From: Neptuniibacter sp. CAU 1671
Lineage (GTDB): Bacteria; Pseudomonadota; Gammaproteobacteria; Pseudomonadales; Balneatricaceae
Direction of reading: 5' to 3'
Assembly: GCF_029222905.1 (NCBI RefSeq)
Contig: NZ_JARHUE010000008.1
Location: forward strand, 1 to 64,000
DNA: 64,000 nucleotides
Made by a program: the position numbers and the translations under genes. Below are positions 52,301 to 60,103 of the stretch, in pieces (the stretch's first letter is position 1; each line of letters starts with the position of its first letter). The notes under the pieces are model-generated. The model saw only the letters and a list, made by a program, of their open reading frames with translations, did not search any database and was not told where the DNA came from.

Positions 52301-53761
52301 ATGTTGGATATTCTCAATAGCCCGCTTTTCAGACAACAAGCCTATATCAACGGCTGTTGGTGTGATGCGGATGATCAGCAGGTTTTTGAAATATACAACC
52401 CGGCTGATGGCAGCGTGATTGGGACAGTACCAAAATTGAACGCCGCCATGATTGAAGCCACCGTGGATGCGGCAGCAGATGCATTTGAAAGCTGGAAGAA
52501 AACCACAGCCAAACAACGTGCTCAGATCCTTAAAAACTGGTATCAGCGGGTCATTGACAATGCCAGCACCTTAGCGGCGATCTTGTCACTTGAGCAGGGT
52601 AAACCCCTGGCTGAAGCAAAGGGTGAGATTCTCTATGGCGCATCCTTTATAGAATGGTTTGCCGAAGAAGCCCGACGGGCCTATGGCGAGATGATTCCGT
52701 CACATAAGCCCGATGCGCGGATTCTGGTGAATAAAAAACCTGTAGGTGTTGTTGCTGCCATCACGCCCTGGAATTTCCCCATGGCAATGATTACCCGCAA
52801 AGCGGCACCTGCTTTGGCCGCAGGTTGTAGTTTCATTGTTAAACCGGCTGAAGATACGCCTTTTTCGGCATTAGCATTGGCAGCGTTGGCGGAGGAGGCG
52901 GGTGTACCGGCGGGGGTGTTTAATGTGGTCACCGGTGATCCGGTAGAAATTGGTCAGACGCTGACCAGCAGCTCCGTTGTGAAAAAACTTTCATTTACCG
53001 GATCAACCGCGGTCGGCAAGCTGTTGATGCGTCAATGTGCTGATACGGTGAAACGGGTTTCACTGGAACTGGGTGGCAATGCGCCTTTTATCGTCTTTGA
53101 GGATGCTGATCTTGATCTGGCATTACAGGGAGCGATGGCTTCAAAGTACCGTAATGCCGGTCAAACCTGTATCTCTGTCAACCGTTTTCTGGTGCAGCGA
53201 GGTGTCTACGATCAGTTTGTGGACAGACTGAGTAAGGCAGTATCGGCTTTATCTGTAGGTCGGGGAGACGTGTCAGGTGTCCAGGTCGGACCACTGATTA
53301 ATGCTGCTGCTGTTGAAAAGGTAAAAACTCATATCGATGATGCTATTGATCAGGGCGCGCAGGTTGTCTGTGGCGGTTCACAACACGCACTTGGCGGTTG
53401 TTTTTTTCAGCCAACCGTAGTCAGTGGCGTAAAGCGTGGTATGAGAGTGCTGCGTGAAGAAACCTTTGGACCGCTTTCAGCTGTGGTTTGTTTTGATACA
53501 GAAGCTGAGGCGGTTGCCATGGCAAACGATACTGAATATGGATTGGCCGCTTATTTCTATACTCAGGATCTGGCTAGAGCATGGCGTGTTTCTGAGCAAT
53601 TGGAGTATGGCATGGTGGGTATTAACGAGGCGATGATATCAACCGAAGTGGCACCCTTTGGTGGGGTAAAAGAGTCTGGAATCGGTCGCGAAGGTGCGCG
53701 TCAGGGCATCGATGAATATCTTGATCTGCAATATACATTGATGGGTGGTTTGGCACCATAA
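52301..53761 (+). CDS. gabD: Succinate-semialdehyde dehydrogenase, GabD-like
   Basis: A 486-residue NAD(P)-dependent aldehyde dehydrogenase. Recognised as GabD-like by FEIYNPADGSVIGTVP near residue 29, the ITPWNFPMAMITRKAAPALA block near 157, the glutamate in LELGGNAPFIVF near 256, and the catalytic Cys in YRNAGQTCISVNR near 289. It converts succinic semialdehyde to succinate, ending 4-aminobutyrate breakdown; close relatives oxidise glutarate semialdehyde. No gabT is adjacent, which leaves the substrate open. I start at ATG 52301 with AGGAG upstream, leaving out a 47-residue extension that does not match the family. Confidence 0.92.
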   Translation: MLDILNSPLFRQQAYINGCWCDADDQQVFEIYNPADGSVIGTVPKLNAAMIEATVDAAADAFESWKKTTAKQRAQILKNWYQRVIDNASTLAAILSLEQGKPLAEAKGEILYGASFIEWFAEEARRAYGEMIPSHKPDARILVNKKPVGVVAAITPWNFPMAMITRKAAPALAAGCSFIVKPAEDTPFSALALAALAEEAGVPAGVFNVVTGDPVEIGQTLTSSSVVKKLSFTGSTAVGKLLMRQCADTVKRVSLELGGNAPFIVFEDADLDLALQGAMASKYRNAGQTCISVNRFLVQRGVYDQFVDRLSKAVSALSVGRGDVSGVQVGPLINAAAVEKVKTHIDDAIDQGAQVVCGGSQHALGGCFFQPTVVSGVKRGMRVLREETFGPLSAVVCFDTEAEAVAMANDTEYGLAAYFYTQDLARAWRVSEQLEYGMVGINEAMISTEVAPFGGVKESGIGREGARQGIDEYLDLQYTLMGGLAP

Positions 53762-54052
53762 AGGTGCATTTTGATTAAAAACTACTCAAATCCACGCAGA
53801 TTAGACTAAGGTATAATGATATTTTCCCTATTAGTTATAAACCTATGCAAAATGTAATTGATTTCACATAAAAGCACGCTATGATCAGTGTGCTAGAAAA
53901 GAATACGGCTTGCATTATGGATCGACGTAACACCTGTGGTTCGTTCTTTTGATCATAAGTAATTCCATATCTTCTCTGCTCAACGTTCTACTCTACGAAT
54001 TTTCGCTGAGGCAGAACTAAATTACTCATGTTCAAAAAAATGGTGAACTACT
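53762..54052 (+). promoter_or_regulatory. Promoter and long leader of the cold shock gene
   Basis: 291 bases upstream of the cold shock gene. TATAAT at 53812-53817 is a good -10 hexamer, though no clear -35 is at the ideal spacing. If used, it would give a 5' leader of about 230 nt, long as in cold-inducible csp mRNAs. No specific cold-box sequence was identified. A ribosome-binding AT-rich stretch (GGTGAACTACT) precedes the start. Confidence 0.4.
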
Positions 54053-54253
54053 ATGGCAACTGGTACCGTTAAATGGTTTAACGACGAGAAAGGTTTTGGT
54101 TTCATTGCTCAGGAAAACGGTCCTGACGTATTTGCACACTTCAGTGCTATCCAGGGTGACGGTTTCAAAACTCTGGCTGAAGGTCAGAAAGTTGAATTCA
54201 ACATCACTCAGGGTCAGAAAGGCCCACAGGCTGAAAACATCACTAAGGTGTAA
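54053..54253 (+). CDS. cspA: Cold shock protein, CspA family
   Basis: A 66-residue beta-barrel RNA chaperone. RNA-binding motifs RNP1 (KGFGFIA, residues 13-19) and RNP2 (VFAHFSAI near 26-33) are intact. It melts RNA structure, and many paralogues respond to cold or growth phase; the sequence does not say which. It is a single-gene unit with its own terminator. Confidence 0.95.
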   Translation: MATGTVKWFNDEKGFGFIAQENGPDVFAHFSAIQGDGFKTLAEGQKVEFNITQGQKGPQAENITKV

Positions 54254-54287
54254 TTTCAGCAGCCGGATATTTATCCGGTATTGATGC

Positions 54288-54318
54288 AAAAAGGCAGAGA
54301 TTTTTCTCTGCCTTTTTT
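54288..54318 (+). terminator. Intrinsic terminator of the cold shock gene
   Basis: Stem AAAAAGGCAGAGA with TCTCTGCCTTTTTT, small T-rich loop, followed by a T-run. A/T tracts on both sides would also let it act for the leftward YkgJ-like gene. Confidence 0.9.
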
Positions 54319-54346
54319 GTTTCTGATCTCTTTTGATTCTTATAGC

Positions 54347-54583
54347 TTAAGGGCAGGTATCTGCTTCAAGCTGGGTCAGTAAAATCAAAGCTTCCTCGCG
54401 TCGGGTTCCGCAGTGCTCCTGCAGAGCAGGAAAATCAGCACACACCTTAGGCCGTTCCGGCTTGCCAAAGATGCCACAGCGCATATCCTCAGTCAGATGC
54501 ACGCAGGGAACCCCGGCTGGTTTGTTCAGGCTGGATATACTGGGCGCTATACAGCAGGCGCCACAGCCTAGACGACACTCCAT
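54347..54583 (-). CDS. YkgJ-family cysteine-cluster protein
   Basis: A 78-residue protein with seven or eight cysteines: MECRLGCGACCIAPS (Cys3, 7, 10, 11), VPCVHL near 27, MRCGIF near 36, KVCADFP near 48, and the C-terminal CGTRR. This is the YkgJ/UPF0153 zinc- or iron-cluster family, thought to bind Zn or an FeS cluster. No function is established. It sits between the csp terminator and the mqo gene, on the minus strand, with a terminator separating it from mqo. Confidence 0.85.
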   Translation of the reverse strand: MECRLGCGACCIAPSISSLNKPAGVPCVHLTEDMRCGIFGKPERPKVCADFPALQEHCGTRREEALILLTQLEADTCP

Positions 54584-54607
54584 TTATTCGCTTCCGATTT
54601 CAGGTAT

Positions 54608-54633
54608 TAAAAAAGCCGGCGGATGCCGGCTTT
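54608..54633 (-). terminator. Intrinsic terminator of mqo
   Basis: Stem AAAGCCGGC (54612-54620), loop GGAT, and GCCGGCTTT (54625-54633). On the minus strand it is followed by a T-run, ending the leftward mqo transcript just before the YkgJ-like gene. Confidence 0.88.
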
Positions 54634-54637
54634 CAGG

Positions 54638-56158
54638 TTAGCTTGCTACGGCCCGGTCAGGGGCCTCACTGAGGTCACCCTCAAAGAGTTGCAGCGTAGT
54701 TAACGTGCGCCTGCGAATGCTGCGCATCAGCTCGGTTTCTTTGCTCAGATCATGCCCGTAGGAAGGAATCATTTCCAGCAACTTTTGTTGCCATGCTTCT
54801 GAGGCGAGCTTGTCTTTAAAGCAGCGTTCAATCACGTTAATCATGGTTGGAACAGCGGTAGATGCACCGGGAGAAGCACCCAGCAGCGCTGCCAGAGAGC
54901 CATCAGCGGAAGAGATGACTTCGGTACCAAATTCCAGTTTACCTTTGCCATTAGCATCTTTTTTGATGATCTGAACACGCTGGCCAGCATAAGACAGTTC
55001 CCAGTCCTCATCTTTTGCCTGCGGGTAGAATTTGCGCAGGGCGTCAACGCGGTCTCCGTGGGACTGCATCACTTCACTGATCAGGTAGCGGGTAAGGTCC
55101 ATATTGTTCATGCCAACAGACAGCATGGGTTTGAGGTTGCCCAGGGTGATGCTTTTGGGCATATCCAGCATGGAACCTTCTTTCAGGAACTTGGTGGTAA
55201 AACCAGCAAAAGGACCAAACAGCAGTGCCTGCTTACCGTCAATGATGCGAGTATCCAGATGTGGTACGGACATCGGCGGTGCGCCAATGGGGGCTGCGCC
55301 GTATACTTTCGCCAGATGCTGGCTGACAATTTCCGGTTTTTTGCAGACCAGCCACTGGCCGCTGACCGGGAAACCACCATAACCTTCACCTTCTTCAATT
55401 TCAGAAAGCTGCAGCAGAGGCAGTGCACCGCCACCGGCACCCAGGAAAACAAATTTGGCGTTGTAGGATTCTTTTGCGCCATCTGAGTGTTTCAGGGTGA
55501 CTTTCCAGCTACCGTCTTTCTGTTTATCGAGATCCGTTACGGTACGGCTCAACAGCAGCTCGAAATTGTCATGTTTCTGGAGGTAGTTAACCATGTTGCG
55601 TGCGAGCGCACCAAAGTTAACATCGGAGCCAAATTTAATACGGGTCGCGGCCAGCTTCTCGCTGGGGTCGCGATCAACCATGATCAATGGCATCCACTCT
55701 CTCAGAACAGCGTGGTCTTCGGTATATTCCATATGCTCAAACTGCGGATGCTGGCTCAGTGCAGCATAGCGTTTACGCAGGAACTCAACGTTTTTATCAC
55801 CCCAGACGAAACTCTGATGTGGCACGGGGTTGATAAAGTTAGACGGTTCAGGCAAGGAGCCCTGCTCGACCAGGTAAGACCAGAATTGCAGACTGACTTC
55901 GAAGGCTGAATTGATGGCAAATGCTTTAGCGGTATTGATGGTGCCATCGGGCATTTCAGGAGTGTAATTCAATTCGCAGTAGGCGGCGTGGCCAGTACCG
56001 GCATTGTTCATACCGTCAGTACTTTCTTTGGCGACATGATCCAGTCGTTCAACCATACTGATGGTCAGAGAAGGATCCAGCTGCTTAAGCAATACGCCCA
56101 GCGTGGTACTCATGGCGCCAGCGCCTATAAGTAGTACGTCTACCGATTTTGTGGTCAT
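54638..56158 (-). CDS. mqo: Malate:quinone oxidoreductase
   Basis: A 506-residue peripheral membrane flavoprotein that oxidises malate to oxaloacetate and passes electrons to quinone, replacing or supplementing soluble malate dehydrogenase. FAD-binding GAGAMSTTLGVLLKQLDP is at residues 12-29, followed by the family block NNAGTGHAAYCELNYTPE near 51 and the later GASPGASTAVPTM near 450. Length is typical (about 490-550 aa). It is a single gene ending in its own terminator; the 5' side has a 391-bp region without a clear gene. Confidence 0.95.
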   Translation of the reverse strand: MTTKSVDVLLIGAGAMSTTLGVLLKQLDPSLTISMVERLDHVAKESTDGMNNAGTGHAAYCELNYTPEMPDGTINTAKAFAINSAFEVSLQFWSYLVEQGSLPEPSNFINPVPHQSFVWGDKNVEFLRKRYAALSQHPQFEHMEYTEDHAVLREWMPLIMVDRDPSEKLAATRIKFGSDVNFGALARNMVNYLQKHDNFELLLSRTVTDLDKQKDGSWKVTLKHSDGAKESYNAKFVFLGAGGGALPLLQLSEIEEGEGYGGFPVSGQWLVCKKPEIVSQHLAKVYGAAPIGAPPMSVPHLDTRIIDGKQALLFGPFAGFTTKFLKEGSMLDMPKSITLGNLKPMLSVGMNNMDLTRYLISEVMQSHGDRVDALRKFYPQAKDEDWELSYAGQRVQIIKKDANGKGKLEFGTEVISSADGSLAALLGASPGASTAVPTMINVIERCFKDKLASEAWQQKLLEMIPSYGHDLSKETELMRSIRRRTLTTLQLFEGDLSEAPDRAVAS

Positions 56159-56197
56159 AGAAACTTCGCCATTTAGTCTTAAGTAATGGGAATAGGA

Positions 56198-56401
56198 TTA
56201 ACAGTGACGCAGAGCTTGTGGCTCAACGAATTGTGCATTGCCAGAAGGGTGGTATGACAGATGCAGTAACCGCTGCGGCCTGAAATCCATATGCTGAACA
56301 TCTACAAGATAGTACTTTGCCGAAGCATTGATGTTGCAGCGCAGTCGCTCGATTATACGTAATATGTTTGCAAAGTCTCCATAGACCTCCTGAATATGCA
56401 T
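56198..56401 (-). CDS. Doubtful small reading frame upstream of mqo
   Basis: A 67-codon frame on the minus strand (MHIQEVYGDFANILRIIE to the stop). It has no ribosome-binding site before its ATG and no family match. An AGGAGGT inside it lies three bases before another ATG (56381) that starts a nine-codon frame in another phase. Either could be a leader of mqo or noise. The rest of the 391-bp mqo/SUKH interval (56159-56549) shows nothing else. Confidence 0.2.
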   Translation of the reverse strand: MHIQEVYGDFANILRIIERLRCNINASAKYYLVDVQHMDFRPQRLLHLSYHPSGNAQFVEPQALRHC

Positions 56402-56549
56402 TATCCATTTGTTTGATAATACGCCTAAAGTGGCATGTCAGCGGGCTTTGCAGATTCACCACCCAGCGGGATTCAGCTGGGTGTAATGAGGCTTTGCAGC
56501 CATTTTGGTGTCGCAGGTAGAATAGTGAAAAATTTTCAGGAGAACGGTA

Positions 56550-56954
56550 GTGGATGACACAATTGAACGGTTGAGAGAGGTGAATATGGATGTACCCACA
56601 CCGCTTGAGTTACCGGATGAAGATCTGCTGGTTGAGATTGAAGAAGCGATGCTGATTGGTCTGCCGCGGGATTATAAACAGTTCCTGCTGGAGGTCAGTG
56701 ACGTTGTATATGGCAGCCTTGAACCGGCTACGGCAGCTGATCCCGGGTCGCACACCTATCTGCCGGATCTGGCAGCCAGAGCCTGGGATGAAGGCATGCC
56801 ACGTTATTTGATCCCGGTTTGTGAATCACCGTTGGGCTTTTATGCCATCAACCCTGAAGGTGTTATTGTGTATTGGGCCGAAGGCGAGTTGACGGATGAG
56901 GAGTGGCCCACGATCTGGGACTGGGCTGAAGAGGTCTGGCTCGCTGGAGCATAA
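56550..56954 (+). CDS. SMI1/KNR4 (SUKH) family protein
   Basis: A 134-residue acidic protein of the SUKH superfamily. Recognised by LPDEDLLVEIEEAMLIGLPRDYKQFLLEV near residues 21-50 and the C-terminal half with GFYAINPEGVIVYWAEGEL. Many SUKH proteins are immunity proteins against nuclease toxins, but stand-alone housekeeping members are also common; here no toxin, Rhs, CDI or T6SS gene is near. It starts at GTG 56550 with AGGAGA upstream and ends at the shared terminator. No signal peptide: cytoplasmic. Confidence 0.83.
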   Translation: MDDTIERLREVNMDVPTPLELPDEDLLVEIEEAMLIGLPRDYKQFLLEVSDVVYGSLEPATAADPGSHTYLPDLAARAWDEGMPRYLIPVCESPLGFYAINPEGVIVYWAEGELTDEEWPTIWDWAEEVWLAGA

Positions 56955-56956
56955 AA

Positions 56957-56984
56957 AAAACCGGAGCATTGGCTCCGGTTTTTT
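56957..56984. terminator. Bidirectional intrinsic terminator (SUKH gene / phaC)
   Basis: Perfect 11-bp stem AAAACCGGAGC (56957-56967) and GCTCCGGTTTT (56972-56982), four-base loop ATTG, with A and T tracts on both sides. Confidence 0.92.
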
Positions 56985-56998
56985 GTAAGTGCAGGTGA

Positions 56999-58738
56999 TT
57001 ACTTGATGCGGGCAGCCACGTAATGGCCTGGTGCTGCTTCAAGCGACTTGAATGTGTCATTGCCTGCAGCGGCAGGTGCTGGTACTTTGCTGCCGGCACG
57101 TTTTTTCAGCCACTCAGCCCAGTGAGGCCACCATGAACCTTCCTGTTTCTCGGAGGTTTCCAACCAGTGGTCAGCACCTTTGCCCAGTTCACCATTGATC
57201 CAGTAGTGACGACGGTTCTTGGACGCAGGGTTGATAACACCGGCAACGTGGCCGCTGGCACCCAGTACGAATTCAACCTTGCCTTTCATGAGTTCGGTAC
57301 CGGTGAAGGTGCCTTTCCAGGGTGCAATGTGGTCTTCATAGGTGGAGAGGAAGTAGACCGGAATTTTGATCTTGGACAGATCAATCTGTTCACCACAAAT
57401 GGTCAGGCCATTTGGCTCAACCAGTTTGTTTTCCAGATACATGTTGTTGATGTAGAAGGTGTACATGCTGGCTGGCAGGTTAGTAGAGTCACTGTTCCAG
57501 TACAGAATGTCGAACGGTGGTGGTGTCTGACCTTTCAGGTAGTTGTTCACCACGTAGGACCAAATCAGGTCGTTGGAGCGCAACATGTTGAATGAGGTGG
57601 CCAGTTCGCGACCGTTCAGGTAACCCTGGTTTTTAACCTTGTTTTCCAGATGTTTTACCTGCTGTTCGTCGATGAAGACGCAGAGGTCGCCCGGATCGGT
57701 AAAGTCGACCAGTGTGGTAAAGAAGGTCGCGGAAGCGATGCTGGTATCTTTACGTGCAGCCATCACAGCCAGCGCAGTTGTCAGCAGGGTACCGCCAACA
57801 CACCAGGCTACAGCATTCAGCTTGTCACTGCCGGTGATGGCCTTAACTACTTCAGTTGCCTGAATGATGCCGCTTTCAACGTAATCATCCCAGCTGATGT
57901 AGCCCTGTTCTTCGGACGGGTTGATCCAGGAGATCAGAAATGTGGTCTGACCCTGGTCGACACAGTATTTAACAAATGAGTTATGTTCCTGCAGGTCAAG
58001 AATGTAGAATTTGTTGATGCACGGTGGAACAATCAGTGTCGGCTTGGCATAGGTTTCTTCAGTGGCCGGGCTGTACTGGATCAACTGGAACATCTCATTC
58101 TGGAAAACGACATCGCCTTTGGTGGTGGCAATGTTTTCACCCAGAACAAACGCAGACTCGTCAGTCATGGAGATACGACCTTTCTCCAGGTCGCCCAACA
58201 GGTTTTTCAGACCGTCAACCAGACTCTGACCTTTTGATTCCAGTGCCTGCTGCAATACTTCCGGGTTGGTGAATGCGAAATTGGTTGGTGACATCGCATC
58301 AATGTACTGCTGGGTGTAGAACTCCAGCTTTTTCTGTTCGGTATCGGACAGTTTTGCGTTTGCCGCCATTTCAGACAGCAGTTTAGAGCTCAGCAGGTAT
58401 GACTGTTTGATGTAGTCAAATACCGGGTTAGCGGACCATTCTTCTGCCTGAAAACGGCGATCACCACGGGCCGGTTGAGCCACGCTCTCTTCCTTGTTGC
58501 CCGTTAGAAGATTTTTCCACAGGTTGATCTGACCCTGCTGGTATTCGGTAATGGTACGGATCCAGAGGGTTGGATCTTCCCATGAACGGTTGGCCAATTC
58601 TGTCCATGACTGGCTAAACTGACGGAAGATGTCATCGCCACCGGAGGCGTAAAACATATCCAGCATCTTTTTTGTTTCAGAGTTCAGGAAATCGATAAGC
58701 TCTTGTGGGTTCGAGAGCAGGTTGCTTTTGTTTTGCAT
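56999..58738 (-). CDS. phaC: Class I polyhydroxyalkanoate synthase
   Basis: A 579-residue granule-bound enzyme that polymerises (R)-3-hydroxyacyl-CoA, mainly 3-hydroxybutyryl-CoA. The catalytic Cys313 is in the lipase-like box AWCVGGTLL (most class I enzymes have Gly-Tyr-Cys), with the acid in TYEDHIAPW near 475 and the His in ASGHVAGVINP near 505. PPCINKFYILDLQ near 236 and the PhaC_N domain (about 75-245) are typical. I start at ATG 58738 with AAGGCGA upstream; a longer reading would add 31 residues. No phaA/phaB follow. A TTGCAGTGCAA dyad lies 110 bp upstream, similar to the phasin promoter site. Confidence 0.95.
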   Translation of the reverse strand: MQNKSNLLSNPQELIDFLNSETKKMLDMFYASGGDDIFRQFSQSWTELANRSWEDPTLWIRTITEYQQGQINLWKNLLTGNKEESVAQPARGDRRFQAEEWSANPVFDYIKQSYLLSSKLLSEMAANAKLSDTEQKKLEFYTQQYIDAMSPTNFAFTNPEVLQQALESKGQSLVDGLKNLLGDLEKGRISMTDESAFVLGENIATTKGDVVFQNEMFQLIQYSPATEETYAKPTLIVPPCINKFYILDLQEHNSFVKYCVDQGQTTFLISWINPSEEQGYISWDDYVESGIIQATEVVKAITGSDKLNAVAWCVGGTLLTTALAVMAARKDTSIASATFFTTLVDFTDPGDLCVFIDEQQVKHLENKVKNQGYLNGRELATSFNMLRSNDLIWSYVVNNYLKGQTPPPFDILYWNSDSTNLPASMYTFYINNMYLENKLVEPNGLTICGEQIDLSKIKIPVYFLSTYEDHIAPWKGTFTGTELMKGKVEFVLGASGHVAGVINPASKNRRHYWINGELGKGADHWLETSEKQEGSWWPHWAEWLKKRAGSKVPAPAAAGNDTFKSLEAAPGHYVAARIK

Positions 58739-58847
58739 GGAATCGCCTTTATATTCAGTCTCAATGTATTGGCTGGCGGAACGTTGCGGCGTCTTATGAG
58801 TGTATTTATTTTTGCGAAGCCAAAGGTTCAATATCCATCATATTCTG

Positions 58848-58858
58848 TTGCAGTGCAA
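58848..58858. promoter_or_regulatory. TGC-rich dyad upstream of phaC
   Basis: TTGCAGTGCAA is a perfect inverted repeat with one central base, 110 bp before the phaC start, closely matching TTGCACTGCAC in the phasin promoter (12237). A weaker relative, TGTGCATTTGCATAATGA, lies at 58991-59008 nearer the divergent glutaredoxin gene. The rest of the 300-bp interval (58739-59038) has no gene. PhaR-type control is the obvious hypothesis. Confidence 0.55.
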
Positions 58859-59038
58859 GTAAAGTGAATGTTTCTTGGCCAATAGTAGAATGCGCTTATT
58901 CTATTGGGATATAGCCTTGCTACTTCTGTAGTGTCGAGGCTTAAGAAACTGAATCATCTCAGTTTTGGCAATGGATGTTCGACATTTGATTGTGCATTTG
59001 CATAATGAGCGCGTTTTCTAAATGACAGGTAAATCAGT

Positions 59039-59305
59039 GTGAAATACTGCTTGGAACTGCTGGGTACGGAAGGGTGTCATCTCTGTGATGTGGCGGCGGA
59101 TATTCTGGTGGCCAATTTGAATCCGGCGGAATGGGAGGTTTATCAGGTTGATATCGCCGAAGAAGACTTGATTGATGCCTACGGGCTGCGGATTCCCGTG
59201 CTGCGGGATATCAAAACAGGGCTTGAGCTTGACTGGCCTTTTGATGCCTCTACGCTGTCTGACTACCTTTACCGCATTCAGCTCAGATCTGATTTGAAAA
59301 ATTAA
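59039..59305 (+). CDS. Glutaredoxin-like protein (DUF836)
   Basis: An 88-residue thioredoxin-fold protein. The active-site motif is CHLC (Cys13-Cys16) in LLGTEGCHLCDVA, followed by RIPVLRDIKTG with the cis-Pro near 59-70, as in the glutaredoxin-2/DUF836 group of unknown partners. It starts at GTG 59039 with AGGT upstream. It is divergent from phaC and its stop overlaps the convergent tatD gene by 23 bases. Confidence 0.85.
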   Translation: MKYCLELLGTEGCHLCDVAADILVANLNPAEWEVYQVDIAEEDLIDAYGLRIPVLRDIKTGLELDWPFDASTLSDYLYRIQLRSDLKN

Positions 59306-60089
59306 ATAGCCGCTCACAGTTTTCCATCACCTGCTGGCTCAACAGCTCAGTGGGGCGGCCTGTCAGGCTTGCAACGGTGCTGGCAATATGCGGCAGGTAT
59401 TCGGGCAGGTTGCGGCGCGATTTGGGCTTTGGTTTCAAATCACGGGGAATCAGATAGGGGGCATCTGTTTCAAGTAATAACCGGTTTGCGGGAATATCTC
59501 TTACCAGCCTCTGTAAAGTTTCACCGCGACGCTCATCACAGATCCAGCCGGTAATCCCGATATACAGATCAAGATCCAGATATTTATAGAGCGCTTCTTT
59601 ATCGCCGGTGAAGCAGTGTGCAACACCTCCCGCGATCTGATCGCGATATGTTTTTAGAATTTCGGTCTGACGTTGCTGAGCATCCCGTTCATGCAGGAAC
59701 AGGGGAAGGCGGGTTTCACTTGCCAGCTCAAGCTGTTGCTCGAAGGCGTATTCCTGCTGTTGTGGGGTAGAAAAATTTCGGTTGAAATCCAGCCCGGTTT
59801 CACCCACAGCTACAACACCTGGCTCACTTAGTAATGATTTGAGATGGGAACGGGCTTCAGCGGTGAATGACTTGCTGTAATGGGGATGAACACCGATTGT
59901 GCAATACAGAGTCCCGGGATAGCTGTGAGTCAACGTCAGCGCCTGTTCGGACGACTCGACGGTGGTGCCGGTGACAATTAAGCGGCTGATACCGGCATTA
60001 AGTGCAGACTCAATGACCTCGTTCAGATCATTGTCAAAGGCGCCATCGGTCAGGTTGGCGCCAATATCAAGCCATTTCAGTGCAGACAT
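59283..60089 (-). CDS. tatD: TatD-family metal-dependent hydrolase/DNase
   Basis: A 268-residue amidohydrolase-fold enzyme. Metal ligands are visible in LDIGANLTDGAF near 7, GETGLDFNRN near 97 and LFLHERDAQQRQ near 130, plus HCFTGDKEAL near 158 and LLETDAPYL near 205-213. Family members act as 3'-5' DNases or D-aminoacyl-tRNA editing enzymes. It follows slt on the same strand with a 14-base gap, so the two may be co-transcribed. The end overlaps the convergent glutaredoxin-like gene. Confidence 0.9.
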   Translation of the reverse strand: MSALKWLDIGANLTDGAFDNDLNEVIESALNAGISRLIVTGTTVESSEQALTLTHSYPGTLYCTIGVHPHYSKSFTAEARSHLKSLLSEPGVVAVGETGLDFNRNFSTPQQQEYAFEQQLELASETRLPLFLHERDAQQRQTEILKTYRDQIAGGVAHCFTGDKEALYKYLDLDLYIGITGWICDERRGETLQRLVRDIPANRLLLETDAPYLIPRDLKPKPKSRRNLPEYLPHIASTVASLTGRPTELLSQQVMENCERLFNFSNQI

Positions 60090-60103
60090 TCAGGCCCTTA
60101 GCG

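Noticed and set aside
56223-56462. 79-codon minus-strand frame upstream of mqo
   Set aside because: Overlaps another weak frame in a different phase, no ribosome-binding site, no family pattern.
56550-56954. SUKH protein as part of a toxin/immunity system
   Set aside because: No toxin, Rhs, CDI or secretion gene is near, and stand-alone SUKH genes are common.
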